Assembly (NCBI RefSeq): GCF_000422705.1
Contig: NZ_AUGO01000003.1
Span: 392,955-456,954, forward strand
Direction of reading: 5' to 3'
DNA from: Flavobacterium soli DSM 19725
GTDB taxonomy: Bacteria > Bacteroidota > Bacteroidia > Flavobacteriales > Flavobacteriaceae
Length of the DNA stretch: 64,000 bases
Position 1 is the first letter of the stretch. Every line of letters starts with the position of its first letter. The notes under the pieces were generated by a model. It saw only the letters and a list, made by a program, of their open reading frames with translations, was not told where the DNA came from and made no database searches. Shown here piece after piece: positions 35,348-43,270 of this stretch. Made by a program: the position numbers and the translations under genes.

Positions 35348-35875
35348 ATGAAAAAATTATTTGCATTAGAATTCATTATGATCTTATTCATTTCCTGCAA
35401 TTCAAAAACAGAATATCAAACTATAAAAATCAAAAACAAATATTCGGTGGAACTTCCTGATTTTCTTTCGGAAGTAACAACTCTCAATGAAGGAGCTTCT
35501 TTGCAATATCAAAATCCGTTACGAGAATTTTATGTGATTGTTTTGGAGGAACCAAAAAGTGAATTTCCCGATCAAAAGTCGGTAAATCTAGAAACTTATA
35601 AGGCAATTCTAAGGGATGGTTTGCAATCCAATCTTACAAATCCCAAGTTTTATCAGGATCGTGATACGGTTATAAATGGTTTGAAAGCAAAATTGTTTTC
35701 GCTGTCTGATACTAGCGACAATATTGCCATTTACTACCAATTTGCTTATCTAGAAAGTAAAAATAATTTTTATCAGGTTTTAACCTGGACCTTGGAAAAC
35801 CGAAAAGAACAGTTTTCAAAAGACATGACCAAAATAATTGCTTCGTTCAAGGAAATCGAAAGCAGGGAGAAATAA
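35348..35875 (+). CDS. Small lipoprotein of unknown function
   Basis: 175 residues with a lipobox (LFISC, cysteine 17). The mature region has the pattern of a compact alpha/beta domain reminiscent of PsbP-like proteins (KYSVELPDFLSEVTTLNEGASLQY... then FKEIESREK), but I do not claim membership. It stands alone between terminators. Likely attached to the periplasmic face of the outer or inner membrane. Confidence 0.75.
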   Translation: MKKLFALEFIMILFISCNSKTEYQTIKIKNKYSVELPDFLSEVTTLNEGASLQYQNPLREFYVIVLEEPKSEFPDQKSVNLETYKAILRDGLQSNLTNPKFYQDRDTVINGLKAKLFSLSDTSDNIAIYYQFAYLESKNNFYQVLTWTLENRKEQFSKDMTKIIASFKEIESREK

Positions 35876-35877
35876 AA

Positions 35878-35901
35878 AAAGCTTCCGTTTCCGAAAGCTT
35901 T
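35878..35901 (-). terminator. Terminator between convergent genes
   Basis: AAAGCTTCCG (35878-35887) pairs with CGAAAGCTTT (35892-35901) with one mismatch, four-base loop. The T tract is on the minus strand, so it mainly serves the MORN-like gene. Confidence 0.75.
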
Positions 35902-35919
35902 GATGTAGTTTAGTTTGTT

Positions 35920-36264
35920 TTAGTTTCTGTTTACAACAGCTTCTTCTTTCCAGTTTTTCACCGAAGCTACTCTACTGTCTGAGTAATCTACTTCACTCAG
36001 ATTTTTATCGGTCCAGAAAATCCATTTTCCAGTCTTAATACCTTCATTATAGTTTGCAATAGCTGTCTTTTTACCATTTTGGTCGAAAGAAACCCATTGT
36101 CCATGTACTTTTCCGTTTTTATAAAAACCTTCCTGACTAATTTGTCCATTCTCGTGATAATAGGTTGATTTCACGATATCTCCTACAACTTCATGTTTAG
36201 GCTCGCTTTGAGCAAAAGTAATTCCTGCGAATAACAGTGCTCCTAAAATCATATACTTTTTCAT
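35920..36264 (-). CDS. Exported MORN-2 repeat protein (YwqK-like)
   Basis: 114 residues with a signal peptide (MKKYMILGALLFAGITFAQ) and three MORN-type units (YYHENGQISQEGFYKNGKVHGQW, in part; FDQNGKKTAIANYNEGIKTG; KWIFW). Such short repeat proteins are widespread in flavobacteria and often labelled membrane-binding or YwqK antitoxin-like. No toxin partner is present here. A -7-like TATATTTG lies about 75 bases upstream on the minus strand (36339-36346), in an otherwise empty AT-rich gap. Confidence 0.8.
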   Translation of the reverse strand: MKKYMILGALLFAGITFAQSEPKHEVVGDIVKSTYYHENGQISQEGFYKNGKVHGQWVSFDQNGKKTAIANYNEGIKTGKWIFWTDKNLSEVDYSDSRVASVKNWKEEAVVNRN

Positions 36265-36430
36265 AATGCTACTATTTTTTTATTATTAAATAAATCTTTT
36301 TAGAGTTGGGTAACAACTGATTGGCTCAGATTGTCTAACAAATATATAAATTTATTTACATTAAAAAAACTTTCGCTTAACAATTTAGTAACATTGGATG
36401 AAAACTTAACATTGAGAATTTGATTTGCAT

Positions 36431-36460
36431 AAAAAAACCAATGCTTACACATTGGCTTTT
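36431..36460 (-). terminator. Terminator of the TlpA-like gene
   Basis: CCAATG (36438-36443) pairs with CATTGG (36450-36455) with A/T-rich flanks. Seven T follow on the minus strand. Confidence 0.7.
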
Positions 36461-36476
36461 AGTACTTTAAATATGA

Positions 36477-37475
36477 TTATTTTGGTAACAACTCACTTAA
36501 AAGTGCAGTTAATTTAGAAGACGAAGGTCGATCTGCATTTGCATTTAGGATAAATCCTTTTGGATCTAATAAAATAAATCTAGGAATTCCAGTGATGCCA
36601 AGTTCTTTCACAAATTCTGAATTCCAATCGTTATCTGCAAAAAGCTGTATCCCGCCTAATTGTTTTTCGGTAACAAATGCTTTCCATTTTTCATAATCTT
36701 TTTTTTCATCAATCGAGATGCTTACAAATTCAATATTCTTGTGGTGGAATTTTTCTTCCACTTCCTTAAGATATGGAATTTCGGCACGACAAGGCCCACA
36801 CCAAGTTGCCCAAACATCGATATAAACAAATTTACCTCTCAGGTCTTCCAATTTTGTTTTTCCACCTTTATGGTTTTCATATTCGAATGATGGAGCTGGA
36901 GTTCCGTCTAACTTTCGTATGGCTAAGCTTTCATTATAATATTCTTGCAAACCTTGAGTATTTTGCTCGATTGTTTTTTTGTGTAAGGCTACAAAATCAG
37001 GTTCTAACGCAGCTTTTTCCAGCAACGCCAAATCACTCTGCTTCTTTTTGTTCAAAATATTCTTGAACGTTGGTTCGTCTGCAGCCAAAGCCGAATCGTA
37101 GTCAAACTCTTCTTCATAAAGTGCGTTTTGTGCCAAGAAGTTGTTTTCCTTTGCACCTTTTCCTTCATAAACGATTGTCTCATCAAATTCTTTTGCATTG
37201 AGTTTCATCTTCAAATCGAAACCGTTTTTTAGATAAATCATGGTTCCTTCTACTCCATCGTTGAAGCGATACATGCCATCGACAACCTTCAAAGTATCCT
37301 TGAAAAAGCCATCCTTATTGATTGCAATTTCTTTTTTGAACTTTTTTGGACCTAAAATATAGATTTTATCGCCGTTTCTATTCTCGATTTTAGCTTCAAA
37401 TGTGGCATATTTCTTTTGAGCTAAACCAACGTTTGCTATTGCCATTGCACATAAAACGAAAACTATTTTTTTCAT
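36477..37475 (-). CDS. TlpA-family thiol-disulfide oxidoreductase with N-terminal DUF4369-like domain
   Basis: 332 residues. A signal peptide (MKKIVFVLCAMAIANVGLAQ) precedes a beta-rich domain (about 22-105) of DUF4369 type and a helical middle region. The thioredoxin fold covers about 190-332 with the redox motif WCGPC (C226, C229) and the cis-proline loop GIPRF. It is a periplasmic disulfide reductase/oxidase of the kind used in cytochrome c maturation or general redox repair; the partner is not evident. It is divergent from aspS. A -7 element TATATTTG (37511-37504 on the minus strand) lies about 30 bases before the start. Confidence 0.92.
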   Translation of the reverse strand: MKKIVFVLCAMAIANVGLAQKKYATFEAKIENRNGDKIYILGPKKFKKEIAINKDGFFKDTLKVVDGMYRFNDGVEGTMIYLKNGFDLKMKLNAKEFDETIVYEGKGAKENNFLAQNALYEEEFDYDSALAADEPTFKNILNKKKQSDLALLEKAALEPDFVALHKKTIEQNTQGLQEYYNESLAIRKLDGTPAPSFEYENHKGGKTKLEDLRGKFVYIDVWATWCGPCRAEIPYLKEVEEKFHHKNIEFVSISIDEKKDYEKWKAFVTEKQLGGIQLFADNDWNSEFVKELGITGIPRFILLDPKGFILNANADRPSSSKLTALLSELLPK

Positions 37476-37503
37476 AAAGGGGTTATTTTAATTTTTGATA
37501 AAT

Positions 37504-37511
37504 CAAATATA
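37504..37511 (-). promoter_or_regulatory. -7 element of the TlpA-like gene
   Basis: TATATTTG on the minus strand matches TAnnTTTG, 29 bases before the ATG. No clear -33 element. Confidence 0.5.
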
Positions 37512-37586
37512 CCTATTTATTTAATTTGCTGTAAATAAAATACATTTAAGTTGTGTGGATTTCAGCAGAATTCTAATTTTTGTTTT

Positions 37587-37594
37587 TACTTTTG
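37587..37594 (+). promoter_or_regulatory. -7 element of the aspS promoter
   Basis: TACTTTTG matches TAnnTTTG and ends 18 bases before the aspS ATG. It rules against the in-frame start at 37580. Confidence 0.55.
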
Positions 37595-37612
37595 CAATCT
37601 AAAATTTTGATC

Positions 37613-39358
37613 ATGTATAGAAGTCATAATTGTGGAGAATTGAACGCTTCACATATTAATACCGAAGTTACGCTAGCGGGTTGGGTTCAAAAATCACGCG
37701 ACAAAGGATTCATGAATTGGGTTGATTTACGTGACCGATATGGTATCACGCAATTGATTTTCGACGAAAGTCGTACCGACAAAACCGTATTTGAATTGGC
37801 AAAAACCCTCGGAAGAGAATTTGTAATTCAGGTAAAAGGAACCGTGATCGAGCGTGAGGCGAAAAACAAAAATATGTCTACGGGAGATATTGAGATTTTA
37901 GTGACTGAAATGACCGTTTTGAATGCAGCCTTGACACCTCCTTTCACTATTGAAGATGAAACTGATGGTGGCGAAGACATCAGAATGAAATACCGTTACT
38001 TGGATATTAGAAGAAATCCGGTAAAAAACAGCTTGCTTTTTCGTCATAAAGTGGCGATGGAAGTTCGCAAATATTTATCAGATTTGGATTTCTGTGAAGT
38101 AGAAACGCCTTATTTAATTAAATCTACTCCAGAAGGTGCAAGGGATTTCGTAGTTCCAAGTAGAATGAACGAAGGACAATTTTATGCCTTGCCACAATCG
38201 CCACAAACCTTCAAGCAATTATTGATGGTGGGTGGAATGGACAAATATTTCCAAATCGTAAAGTGTTTCCGTGACGAAGATTTAAGAGCCGACAGACAAC
38301 CCGAATTTACACAAATCGATTGCGAAATGGCTTTTGTAGAACAAGAAGACATCTTGAATGTTTTTGAAGGCTTGACACGTCATTTGCTAAAAGAAATAAA
38401 AGGAATCGAAGTAGAGAAATTCCCACGAATCACCTACGATTATGCTATGAAGACTTACGGAAACGACAAACCGGACATCCGTTTCGGAATGGAATTTGGC
38501 GAATTGAACGAAGTAGCACAACACAAAGAATTTCCAGTTTTCAATGCAGCTGAATTAGTAGTGGGAATTGCAGCTCCAAAATGTGGAGAATACACCCGTA
38601 AGGAGATCGACGCTTTGATCGAATGGGTAAAACGCCCACAAGTTGGAGCTAGCGGAATGGTCTATGTAAAATGCAACGAAGATGGAACTTATAAATCATC
38701 AGTCGATAAATTTTATGACCAAGAAGATTTGGCAAAATGGGCAGAAGTTACCGGAGCAAAAGCAGGTGATATGATTTTTGTACTTTCCGGTCCAGCCGAT
38801 AAAACACGAGCTCAATTGAGTGCCTTGAGAATGGAATTGGCGACACGCTTAGGATTGAGAAACCCGGATGTTTTCGCACCTCTTTGGGTAGTAGATTTTC
38901 CATTATTAGAATTAGACGAAGAGTCAGGAAGATGGCATGCAATGCACCATCCTTTTACTTCTCCAAAGCCTGAAGACATGCAATTATTGGAAACCGATCC
39001 AGGAAAAGTTCGTGCAAACGCTTATGATATGGTGTTGAACGGAAATGAAATTGGCGGTGGTTCGATCAGGATTCACGATAAAGCTACACAGCAATTGATG
39101 TTCAAATATTTAGGTTTCACCGAAGAAGAAGCAAAAGCACAATTCGGATTCCTGATGGATGCTTTCCAATTTGGAGCTCCACCACACGGAGGTTTGGCTT
39201 TTGGTTTGGACAGATTGGTGGCCATTTTAGGCGGACAAGAAACGATTCGTGACTTTATCGCTTTCCCAAAAAACAATTCGGGTCGTGACGTTATGATTGA
39301 TGCACCATCCATTATTGATGACAAACAATTGGAAGAATTGCATATTAGATTGAAGTAA
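37613..39358 (+). CDS. aspS: Aspartyl-tRNA synthetase, bacterial type
   Basis: 581 residues from the ATG at 37613 ([26 protein letters not shown]). The N-terminal OB-fold anticodon-binding domain (about 1-110) is followed by the class II catalytic core with motif 2 ([18 protein letters not shown]) and motif 3 ([15 protein letters not shown]). The GAD insertion that marks the bacterial-type enzyme lies between them (about 285-420). It charges tRNA-Asp with aspartate in the cytoplasm. Whether it also charges tRNA-Asn cannot be told here. Single-gene unit between its own promoter and terminator. Confidence 0.98.
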   Translation: MYRSHNCGELNASHINTEVTLAGWVQKSRDKGFMNWVDLRDRYGITQLIFDESRTDKTVFELAKTLGREFVIQVKGTVIEREAKNKNMSTGDIEILVTEMTVLNAALTPPFTIEDETDGGEDIRMKYRYLDIRRNPVKNSLLFRHKVAMEVRKYLSDLDFCEVETPYLIKSTPEGARDFVVPSRMNEGQFYALPQSPQTFKQLLMVGGMDKYFQIVKCFRDEDLRADRQPEFTQIDCEMAFVEQEDILNVFEGLTRHLLKEIKGIEVEKFPRITYDYAMKTYGNDKPDIRFGMEFGELNEVAQHKEFPVFNAAELVVGIAAPKCGEYTRKEIDALIEWVKRPQVGASGMVYVKCNEDGTYKSSVDKFYDQEDLAKWAEVTGAKAGDMIFVLSGPADKTRAQLSALRMELATRLGLRNPDVFAPLWVVDFPLLELDEESGRWHAMHHPFTSPKPEDMQLLETDPGKVRANAYDMVLNGNEIGGGSIRIHDKATQQLMFKYLGFTEEEAKAQFGFLMDAFQFGAPPHGGLAFGLDRLVAILGGQETIRDFIAFPKNNSGRDVMIDAPSIIDDKQLEELHIRLK

Positions 39359-39375
39359 TTTCAAAGATATTTTTT

Positions 39376-39403
39376 AAGCCTCGGAGAAATCTGAGGCTTT
39401 TTT
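39376..39403 (+). terminator. Terminator of aspS
   Basis: AAGCCTCGGA (39376-39385) pairs with TCTGAGGCTT (39390-39399), one wobble, GAAA-type loop, then T. Confidence 0.88.
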
Positions 39404-39564
39404 AATTGAACTATTTCGTGTTCAGGAGTTTTTTTTGACAAATTACCATTGATATCAAACTATGCCACCTATTAAAAACTATAAATCAAACACTTACAAA
39501 CCCCCTAAAAACCCAAAAATCACGAAAAAACAATATTTTTTTTTCATTTTTTTAACATAACATG

Positions 39565-39594
39565 TTGATTGTATTATATTAAAGATTACATTTG
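39565..39594 (+). promoter_or_regulatory. Promoter of the cold-shock gene
   Basis: TTG (39565-39567), 19-bp spacer and TACATTTG (39587-39594), a full consensus match. The leader is only about 25 bases, unlike the long 5' UTR of enterobacterial cspA. Confidence 0.75.
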
Positions 39595-39623
39595 TCCTAT
39601 TATTAATTATTTTTATTATTACA

Positions 39624-39824
39624 ATGCGTACAGGTACAGTTAAATTTTTCAATGAGTCTAAAGGTTACGGATTCATTACAGACGAAGAAACAGGAAAAGA
39701 CATTTTCGTTCATGCATCAGGAATCAGAGCGGAAGAACTTCGCGAAGGTGACAGAGTATCTTACGAAGAAGAAGAAGGAAGAAAAGGTAAAGTTGCTGCA
39801 CAAGTTGTAGCTCTTGAAGACTAA
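39624..39824 (+). CDS. Cold-shock domain protein
   Basis: 66 residues, the standard length. The RNA-binding motifs KGYGFI (13-18) and DIFVHAS (26-32) are intact and the fold covers the whole protein. It binds single-stranded RNA or DNA and acts as an RNA chaperone. Its acidic tail segment (YEEEEGRKGKVAAQVV) is usual in Bacteroidetes members. Monocistronic between a strong promoter and a strong terminator, which fits high expression. Whether it is cold-induced cannot be read from the sequence. Confidence 0.97.
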   Translation: MRTGTVKFFNESKGYGFITDEETGKDIFVHASGIRAEELREGDRVSYEEEEGRKGKVAAQVVALED

Positions 39825-39859
39825 AAATATATAGATTATTTTTGTTACCTAGAATGTTT

Positions 39860-39896
39860 AAAGCGTTCCGATTTGTTTCGGGACGCTTTTTTTTTT
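39860..39896 (+). terminator. Terminator of the cold-shock gene
   Basis: AAGCGTTCCGA (39860-39871 region) pairs with TCGGGACGCTT (39878-39888 region), one wobble, followed by a long T run. Confidence 0.9.
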
Positions 39897-39937
39897 AAAG
39901 AAACCCAAACTTTTTACTTCTCTTTTTCAAGTTAAAG

Positions 39938-39969
39938 CTTTGCGAATTCTTTGTACCCTTTGCGGTTAA
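39938..39969. repeat. CTTTGyG spacer repeat before bioF
   Basis: CTTTGCG, CTTTGTA and CTTTGCG begin at 39938, 39949 and 39958 (spacing 11 and 9), ending in GGTTAAA. A related set lies before bioD. Confidence 0.5.
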
Positions 39970-39975
39970 ATACTT

Positions 39976-39983
39976 TAAATTTG
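39976..39983 (+). promoter_or_regulatory. Possible -7 element directly before bioF
   Basis: TAAATTTG matches TAnnTTTG but ends only four bases before the ATG, so transcription from it would give a leaderless or nearly leaderless mRNA. Confidence 0.35.
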
Positions 39984-39987
39984 CAAC

Positions 39988-41130
39988 ATGAAGTTTCCAA
40001 AAAATCTATCCGAAAAGCTAGAAACCCGAAAGCAAAACAATGCCCTGCGAAAACTTTCTCAAAAGCAGGAAAAAATAGATTTTGTTTCTAATGATTATCT
40101 TGGATTTTCAAGATCAGAAAAACTATTTCAGGAAACACATCAATATCTAGTAAAGCATAACTACACCCAAAATGGAGCAACAGGTTCTCGATTGATCTCT
40201 GGAAATCATCCACTTTATTCCATAACCGAAAATTATATCGCCAATTTTCATCAATCAGAAAGTGCCTTGATCTTTAATTCAGGTTATGATGCTAATGTTG
40301 GCTTCTTCAGTTCTGTTCCTCAAAAAGGCAATCTTATTTTATACGATGAATTGATTCATGCTTCCATTCGCGACGGTATTCAATTGTCAAATGCAAAATC
40401 GTATAAATTTCAGCACAATGATTTTGAAGATCTGGAACGATTAATTTTAAAATTCAATCATGCCTCAACCACACTATATGTTGCCACAGAATCCGTTTTT
40501 TCAATGGATGGCGACACTCCCAATCTAGAAGAATTGATCACTTTGACTGAAAAATACAACTGTTATCTCGTTATTGATGAAGCACATGCCTTGGGCGTTT
40601 TTGGAGCTCAAGGTGAAGGCCACGTTCAGGAAATGGGATTACAAGACAAGGTGTTTGCCCGAATTATGACCTTTGGAAAAGGACTTGGATGTCACGGAGC
40701 TGTTGTTTTGGGTTCCAATGAATTGAAGAATTATCTCGTGAATTTTTCAAGAAGCTTTATTTATACGACAGGACTTTCTCCCCATTCGGTTGCTACAATT
40801 TTCATGGCCTACCAACATTTAGAAAAAGAAAAAAGCACCCTTTTACAACTCAGAGAAAACATAAATTTCTTTAATCAGGAGAAACAAATGATGGGATTGA
40901 GACCTCTTTTTGTGAGAAGCAAATCGGCTATTCAATGTGCTATTATTCCAGGTAATGAAAAAGTTAAAAACATTGCGTCTCAATTACAGGAAAATGGTTT
41001 TGATGTAAAAGCAATACTTTCGCCAACGGTTCCCGAAGGTCAGGAACGACTACGGATTTGCTTGCACAGTTATAATTCGAAAGAAGAAATTTCGTCACTT
41101 TTGAAATTCTTAAGCGATTTAATTTATTAG
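39988..41130 (+). CDS. bioF: 8-amino-7-oxononanoate synthase
   Basis: 380 residues. Fold-type I PLP enzyme of the alpha-oxoamine synthase family with NDYLGF near the N-terminus, GSGY-like substrate region NGATGSRLISGNH, D197 in VIDEAHALG (cofactor ring nitrogen) and PLP lysine K231 in TFGKGLGCHGA. It condenses pimeloyl thioester with alanine, the first committed step of biotin synthesis. Kbl, the threonine-pathway relative, is an alternative by sequence, but the immediate bioD and bioA neighbours settle the role. It is the first gene of the biotin cluster. Confidence 0.93.
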   Translation: MKFPKNLSEKLETRKQNNALRKLSQKQEKIDFVSNDYLGFSRSEKLFQETHQYLVKHNYTQNGATGSRLISGNHPLYSITENYIANFHQSESALIFNSGYDANVGFFSSVPQKGNLILYDELIHASIRDGIQLSNAKSYKFQHNDFEDLERLILKFNHASTTLYVATESVFSMDGDTPNLEELITLTEKYNCYLVIDEAHALGVFGAQGEGHVQEMGLQDKVFARIMTFGKGLGCHGAVVLGSNELKNYLVNFSRSFIYTTGLSPHSVATIFMAYQHLEKEKSTLLQLRENINFFNQEKQMMGLRPLFVRSKSAIQCAIIPGNEKVKNIASQLQENGFDVKAILSPTVPEGQERLRICLHSYNSKEEISSLLKFLSDLIY

Positions 41131-41145
41131 AATTTAAACTTAAAA

Positions 41146-41187
41146 CCTTGTGAACTTTGCGAAAACTTAGTGACCTTTGTGTTTTTA
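41146..41187. repeat. CTTTGyG spacer repeat before bioD
   Basis: CCTTGTGAA, CTTTGCGAAAA, CTTAGTGAC and CTTTGTG begin at 41146, 41155, 41166 and 41175, spacing 9-11-9, followed by TTTAAACC. Same pattern as before bioF. Confidence 0.5.
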
Positions 41188-41197
41188 AACCAAAACA

Positions 41198-41815
41198 ATG
41201 AAACTATTTATAACTGGAATATCAACAGACGTTGGCAAAACCATAACATCAGCCATTATTACCGAAGCACTCGAAGCTGATTATTGGAAACCTGTTCAAG
41301 CAGGTGATTTGAATAATTCAGACAGCCAAAAGGTCAAATCTCAAATCTCAAATCCCAAATCCCAATTCTTTGAGAACAGCTATGCTTTACAAACACCTGC
41401 TAGTCCACATTTGGCTGCGGAAATTGACGGCATCACAATTGATTTGAAAAACATTAAAGAACCAGAGACTAACAATCATTTGGTTATTGAAGGTGCAGGA
41501 GGGATTTTTGTTCCCTTGAATACCACCGAAACTATTATCGATTTGATTCAACCCGACTATAAAGTGATTGTGGTTTCGCGTCATTATCTAGGAAGCATCA
41601 ACCATACTTTATTGACAATTGAAGCCTTGCAAAGCCGAAAAATAAATATTGCAGGGATCATTTTCAACGGAGATGAAAACAAGTCTTCCGAAGAAATTAT
41701 TTTGAATAAAACCGGAGTGAAATGTATCGGAAGAATTGAAAACGAACCGTATTTCGATAAAAATGTCATCTGGGAGTATGCCGACTTGTTTCGGGAAACA
41801 CTTTTACAATTATAA
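41198..41815 (+). CDS. bioD: Dethiobiotin synthetase
   Basis: 205 residues. The P-loop GISTDVGKT (7-15), the substrate-site lysine in YWKPVQAG, the ASPHLAAE motif and the VIEGAGGIFVPL motif identify BioD. It closes the ureido ring of 7,8-diaminononanoate with CO2 and ATP. Residues about 45-56 (KVKSQISNPKSQ) are encoded by a tandem heptamer tract. The length still fits the family, so I do not call it an insertion. It lies 67 bases after bioF and 78 before bioA on the same strand. Confidence 0.95.
   Translation: MKLFITGISTDVGKTITSAIITEALEADYWKPVQAGDLNNSDSQKVKSQISNPKSQFFENSYALQTPASPHLAAEIDGITIDLKNIKEPETNNHLVIEGAGGIFVPLNTTETIIDLIQPDYKVIVVSRHYLGSINHTLLTIEALQSRKINIAGIIFNGDENKSSEEIILNKTGVKCIGRIENEPYFDKNVIWEYADLFRETLLQL
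41335..41362. repeat. Four tandem heptamers inside bioD
   Basis: CAAATCT, CAAATCT, CAAATCC, CAAATCC in direct succession. Gain or loss of one unit would shift the bioD frame. Confidence 0.75.
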
Positions 41816-41864
41816 GAATCAAGAGAAAATAAGCATGAAGAAAGACATCAAAATCTTGCTTCTT
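41815..41864. repeat. Imperfect inverted repeat between bioD and bioA
   Basis: AAGAATCAAGA (from 41813) is complementary to TCTTGCTTCTT (41854-41864) with one mismatch. The interval is otherwise A/G-rich then T/C-rich and has no gene. No T tract typical of a terminator directly follows the stem. Confidence 0.4.
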
Positions 41865-41893
41865 GTTTCTTTCTTCTTTCATCTACATACAAA

Positions 41894-43165
41894 ATGAATC
41901 TATCAGAAAAAGACAGCCAATATCTTTGGCATCCTTATACACAACATAAAACCGCCACACCTCCCATTGCAATTGCTAAGGGAAAAGATGCCTTGCTTTG
42001 GGACGAAAACGGAAAAGAATATATTGACGCGATTGCTTCGTGGTGGGTGAATCCATTTGGGCATTCGAATCAGTTTATTGCCGATGCAATTTACAAGCAA
42101 CTGACTACTTTGGAACACGTTTTGTTTGGCGGATTTACCCATAGTCCGGCGATTGAAGTGGCCGAAAAATTAATGGAAATACTTCCGAACAATCAGCAAA
42201 AAATATTCTTTTCAGACAATGGTTCCACTTCTGTGGAAGTTGCCATCAAGGTTGCCTTGCAATATTTCTACAATAAGGGAGAAAAGAGAACTACCATAAT
42301 TGCGTTTGAAAATGCTTTTCATGGCGATACTTTTGCCGCAATGGCTGCAAGTGGTATTTCGTTTTACACCCAAGCTTTTCAAGGAATGTTTATTGATGTA
42401 GTGCGAATTCCGGTTCCCGTAAAAGGTGAAGAAACAGCCAGTTATGAAGCATTGAAAAATGTTATTTCCACCTATAATTGTGCCGGATTTATATTTGAGC
42501 CTTTGGTTCAAGGAGCTGCCGGAATGGTCATGTATGAAGCCGAAGCTTTGGATGTACTGCTGCAAATCTGCAAAGAAAATAATATCCTGACAATTGCCGA
42601 TGAAGTGATGACAGGTTTCGGAAAAACAGGAAAAAACTTTGCATGCGATTATATAAAAGGCCAGCCCGATATGATGTGCCTTTCGAAAGCCTTGACAGGT
42701 GGAACAATCCCGATGGCGATAACCACTTTTACACAGGATTTATTTGATGCTTTTTATGATGATGATATCAACAAGGCTTTGTTTCACGGACATACTTTTA
42801 CTGCAAATCCAACGGGTTGTGCAGCAGCTTTGGCGAGTATGCAACTTTTGCAATCAGCCGAAATTCAAGAGAGTATTGTTAGAGTAAATCAGAGGCATCT
42901 GGCTTTTCAGCAACATATTAAAAACCATGCGAGAGTGAAAACCACTAGAGTTTTGGGAACCATTTTTGCATTGGAAATTAAAATCGAAAGTGAGGAAAGC
43001 TATTATGGTTCCATGCGAACCAAGCTTTATAATTTCTTTATTGAAAAAGGTGTAATCCTTCGGCCAGTTGGGAATATTGTCTATATTTTACCTCCTTATA
43101 TCATTACGGATGCACAATTGGAAAAAGTGTATGCTATAGTTGAAGAAGCTTTAGAAATAGTTTAA
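41894..43165 (+). CDS. bioA: Adenosylmethionine-8-amino-7-oxononanoate aminotransferase
   Basis: 423 residues, class III aminotransferase of the usual length. The substrate-binding start (YLWHPYTQHKT), the ASWWVNPFGHSN segment, D236 in IADEVMTGFGKTG and the PLP lysine K265 in LSKALTGGTIPMA are as in BioA. The HGHTFTANPTGCAAALAS segment completes the active site. It transfers an amino group, usually from S-adenosylmethionine, to the BioF product. The biotin synthase gene bioB is not in the window. Confidence 0.96.
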   Translation: MNLSEKDSQYLWHPYTQHKTATPPIAIAKGKDALLWDENGKEYIDAIASWWVNPFGHSNQFIADAIYKQLTTLEHVLFGGFTHSPAIEVAEKLMEILPNNQQKIFFSDNGSTSVEVAIKVALQYFYNKGEKRTTIIAFENAFHGDTFAAMAASGISFYTQAFQGMFIDVVRIPVPVKGEETASYEALKNVISTYNCAGFIFEPLVQGAAGMVMYEAEALDVLLQICKENNILTIADEVMTGFGKTGKNFACDYIKGQPDMMCLSKALTGGTIPMAITTFTQDLFDAFYDDDINKALFHGHTFTANPTGCAAALASMQLLQSAEIQESIVRVNQRHLAFQQHIKNHARVKTTRVLGTIFALEIKIESEESYYGSMRTKLYNFFIEKGVILRPVGNIVYILPPYIITDAQLEKVYAIVEEALEIV

Positions 43166-43270
43166 TTTTGTACACTCAAATATAGTTTAGCACGAATACA
43201 TCAATTGGAAATTTCAAAATTTGTTATCTAAAAATTAGTGAATCCGTAGCAAAAATTAAAACCAAAAACC

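Noticed and set aside
35920..36264. YwqK-type antitoxin as evidence of a toxin-antitoxin pair
   Set aside because: The protein is exported and MORN-like, and no toxin gene is adjacent.
41335..41370. Heptamer tract in bioD as a foreign insertion
   Set aside because: The encoded residues and total length fit a normal BioD, so it is better seen as an unusual coding solution than an insertion.
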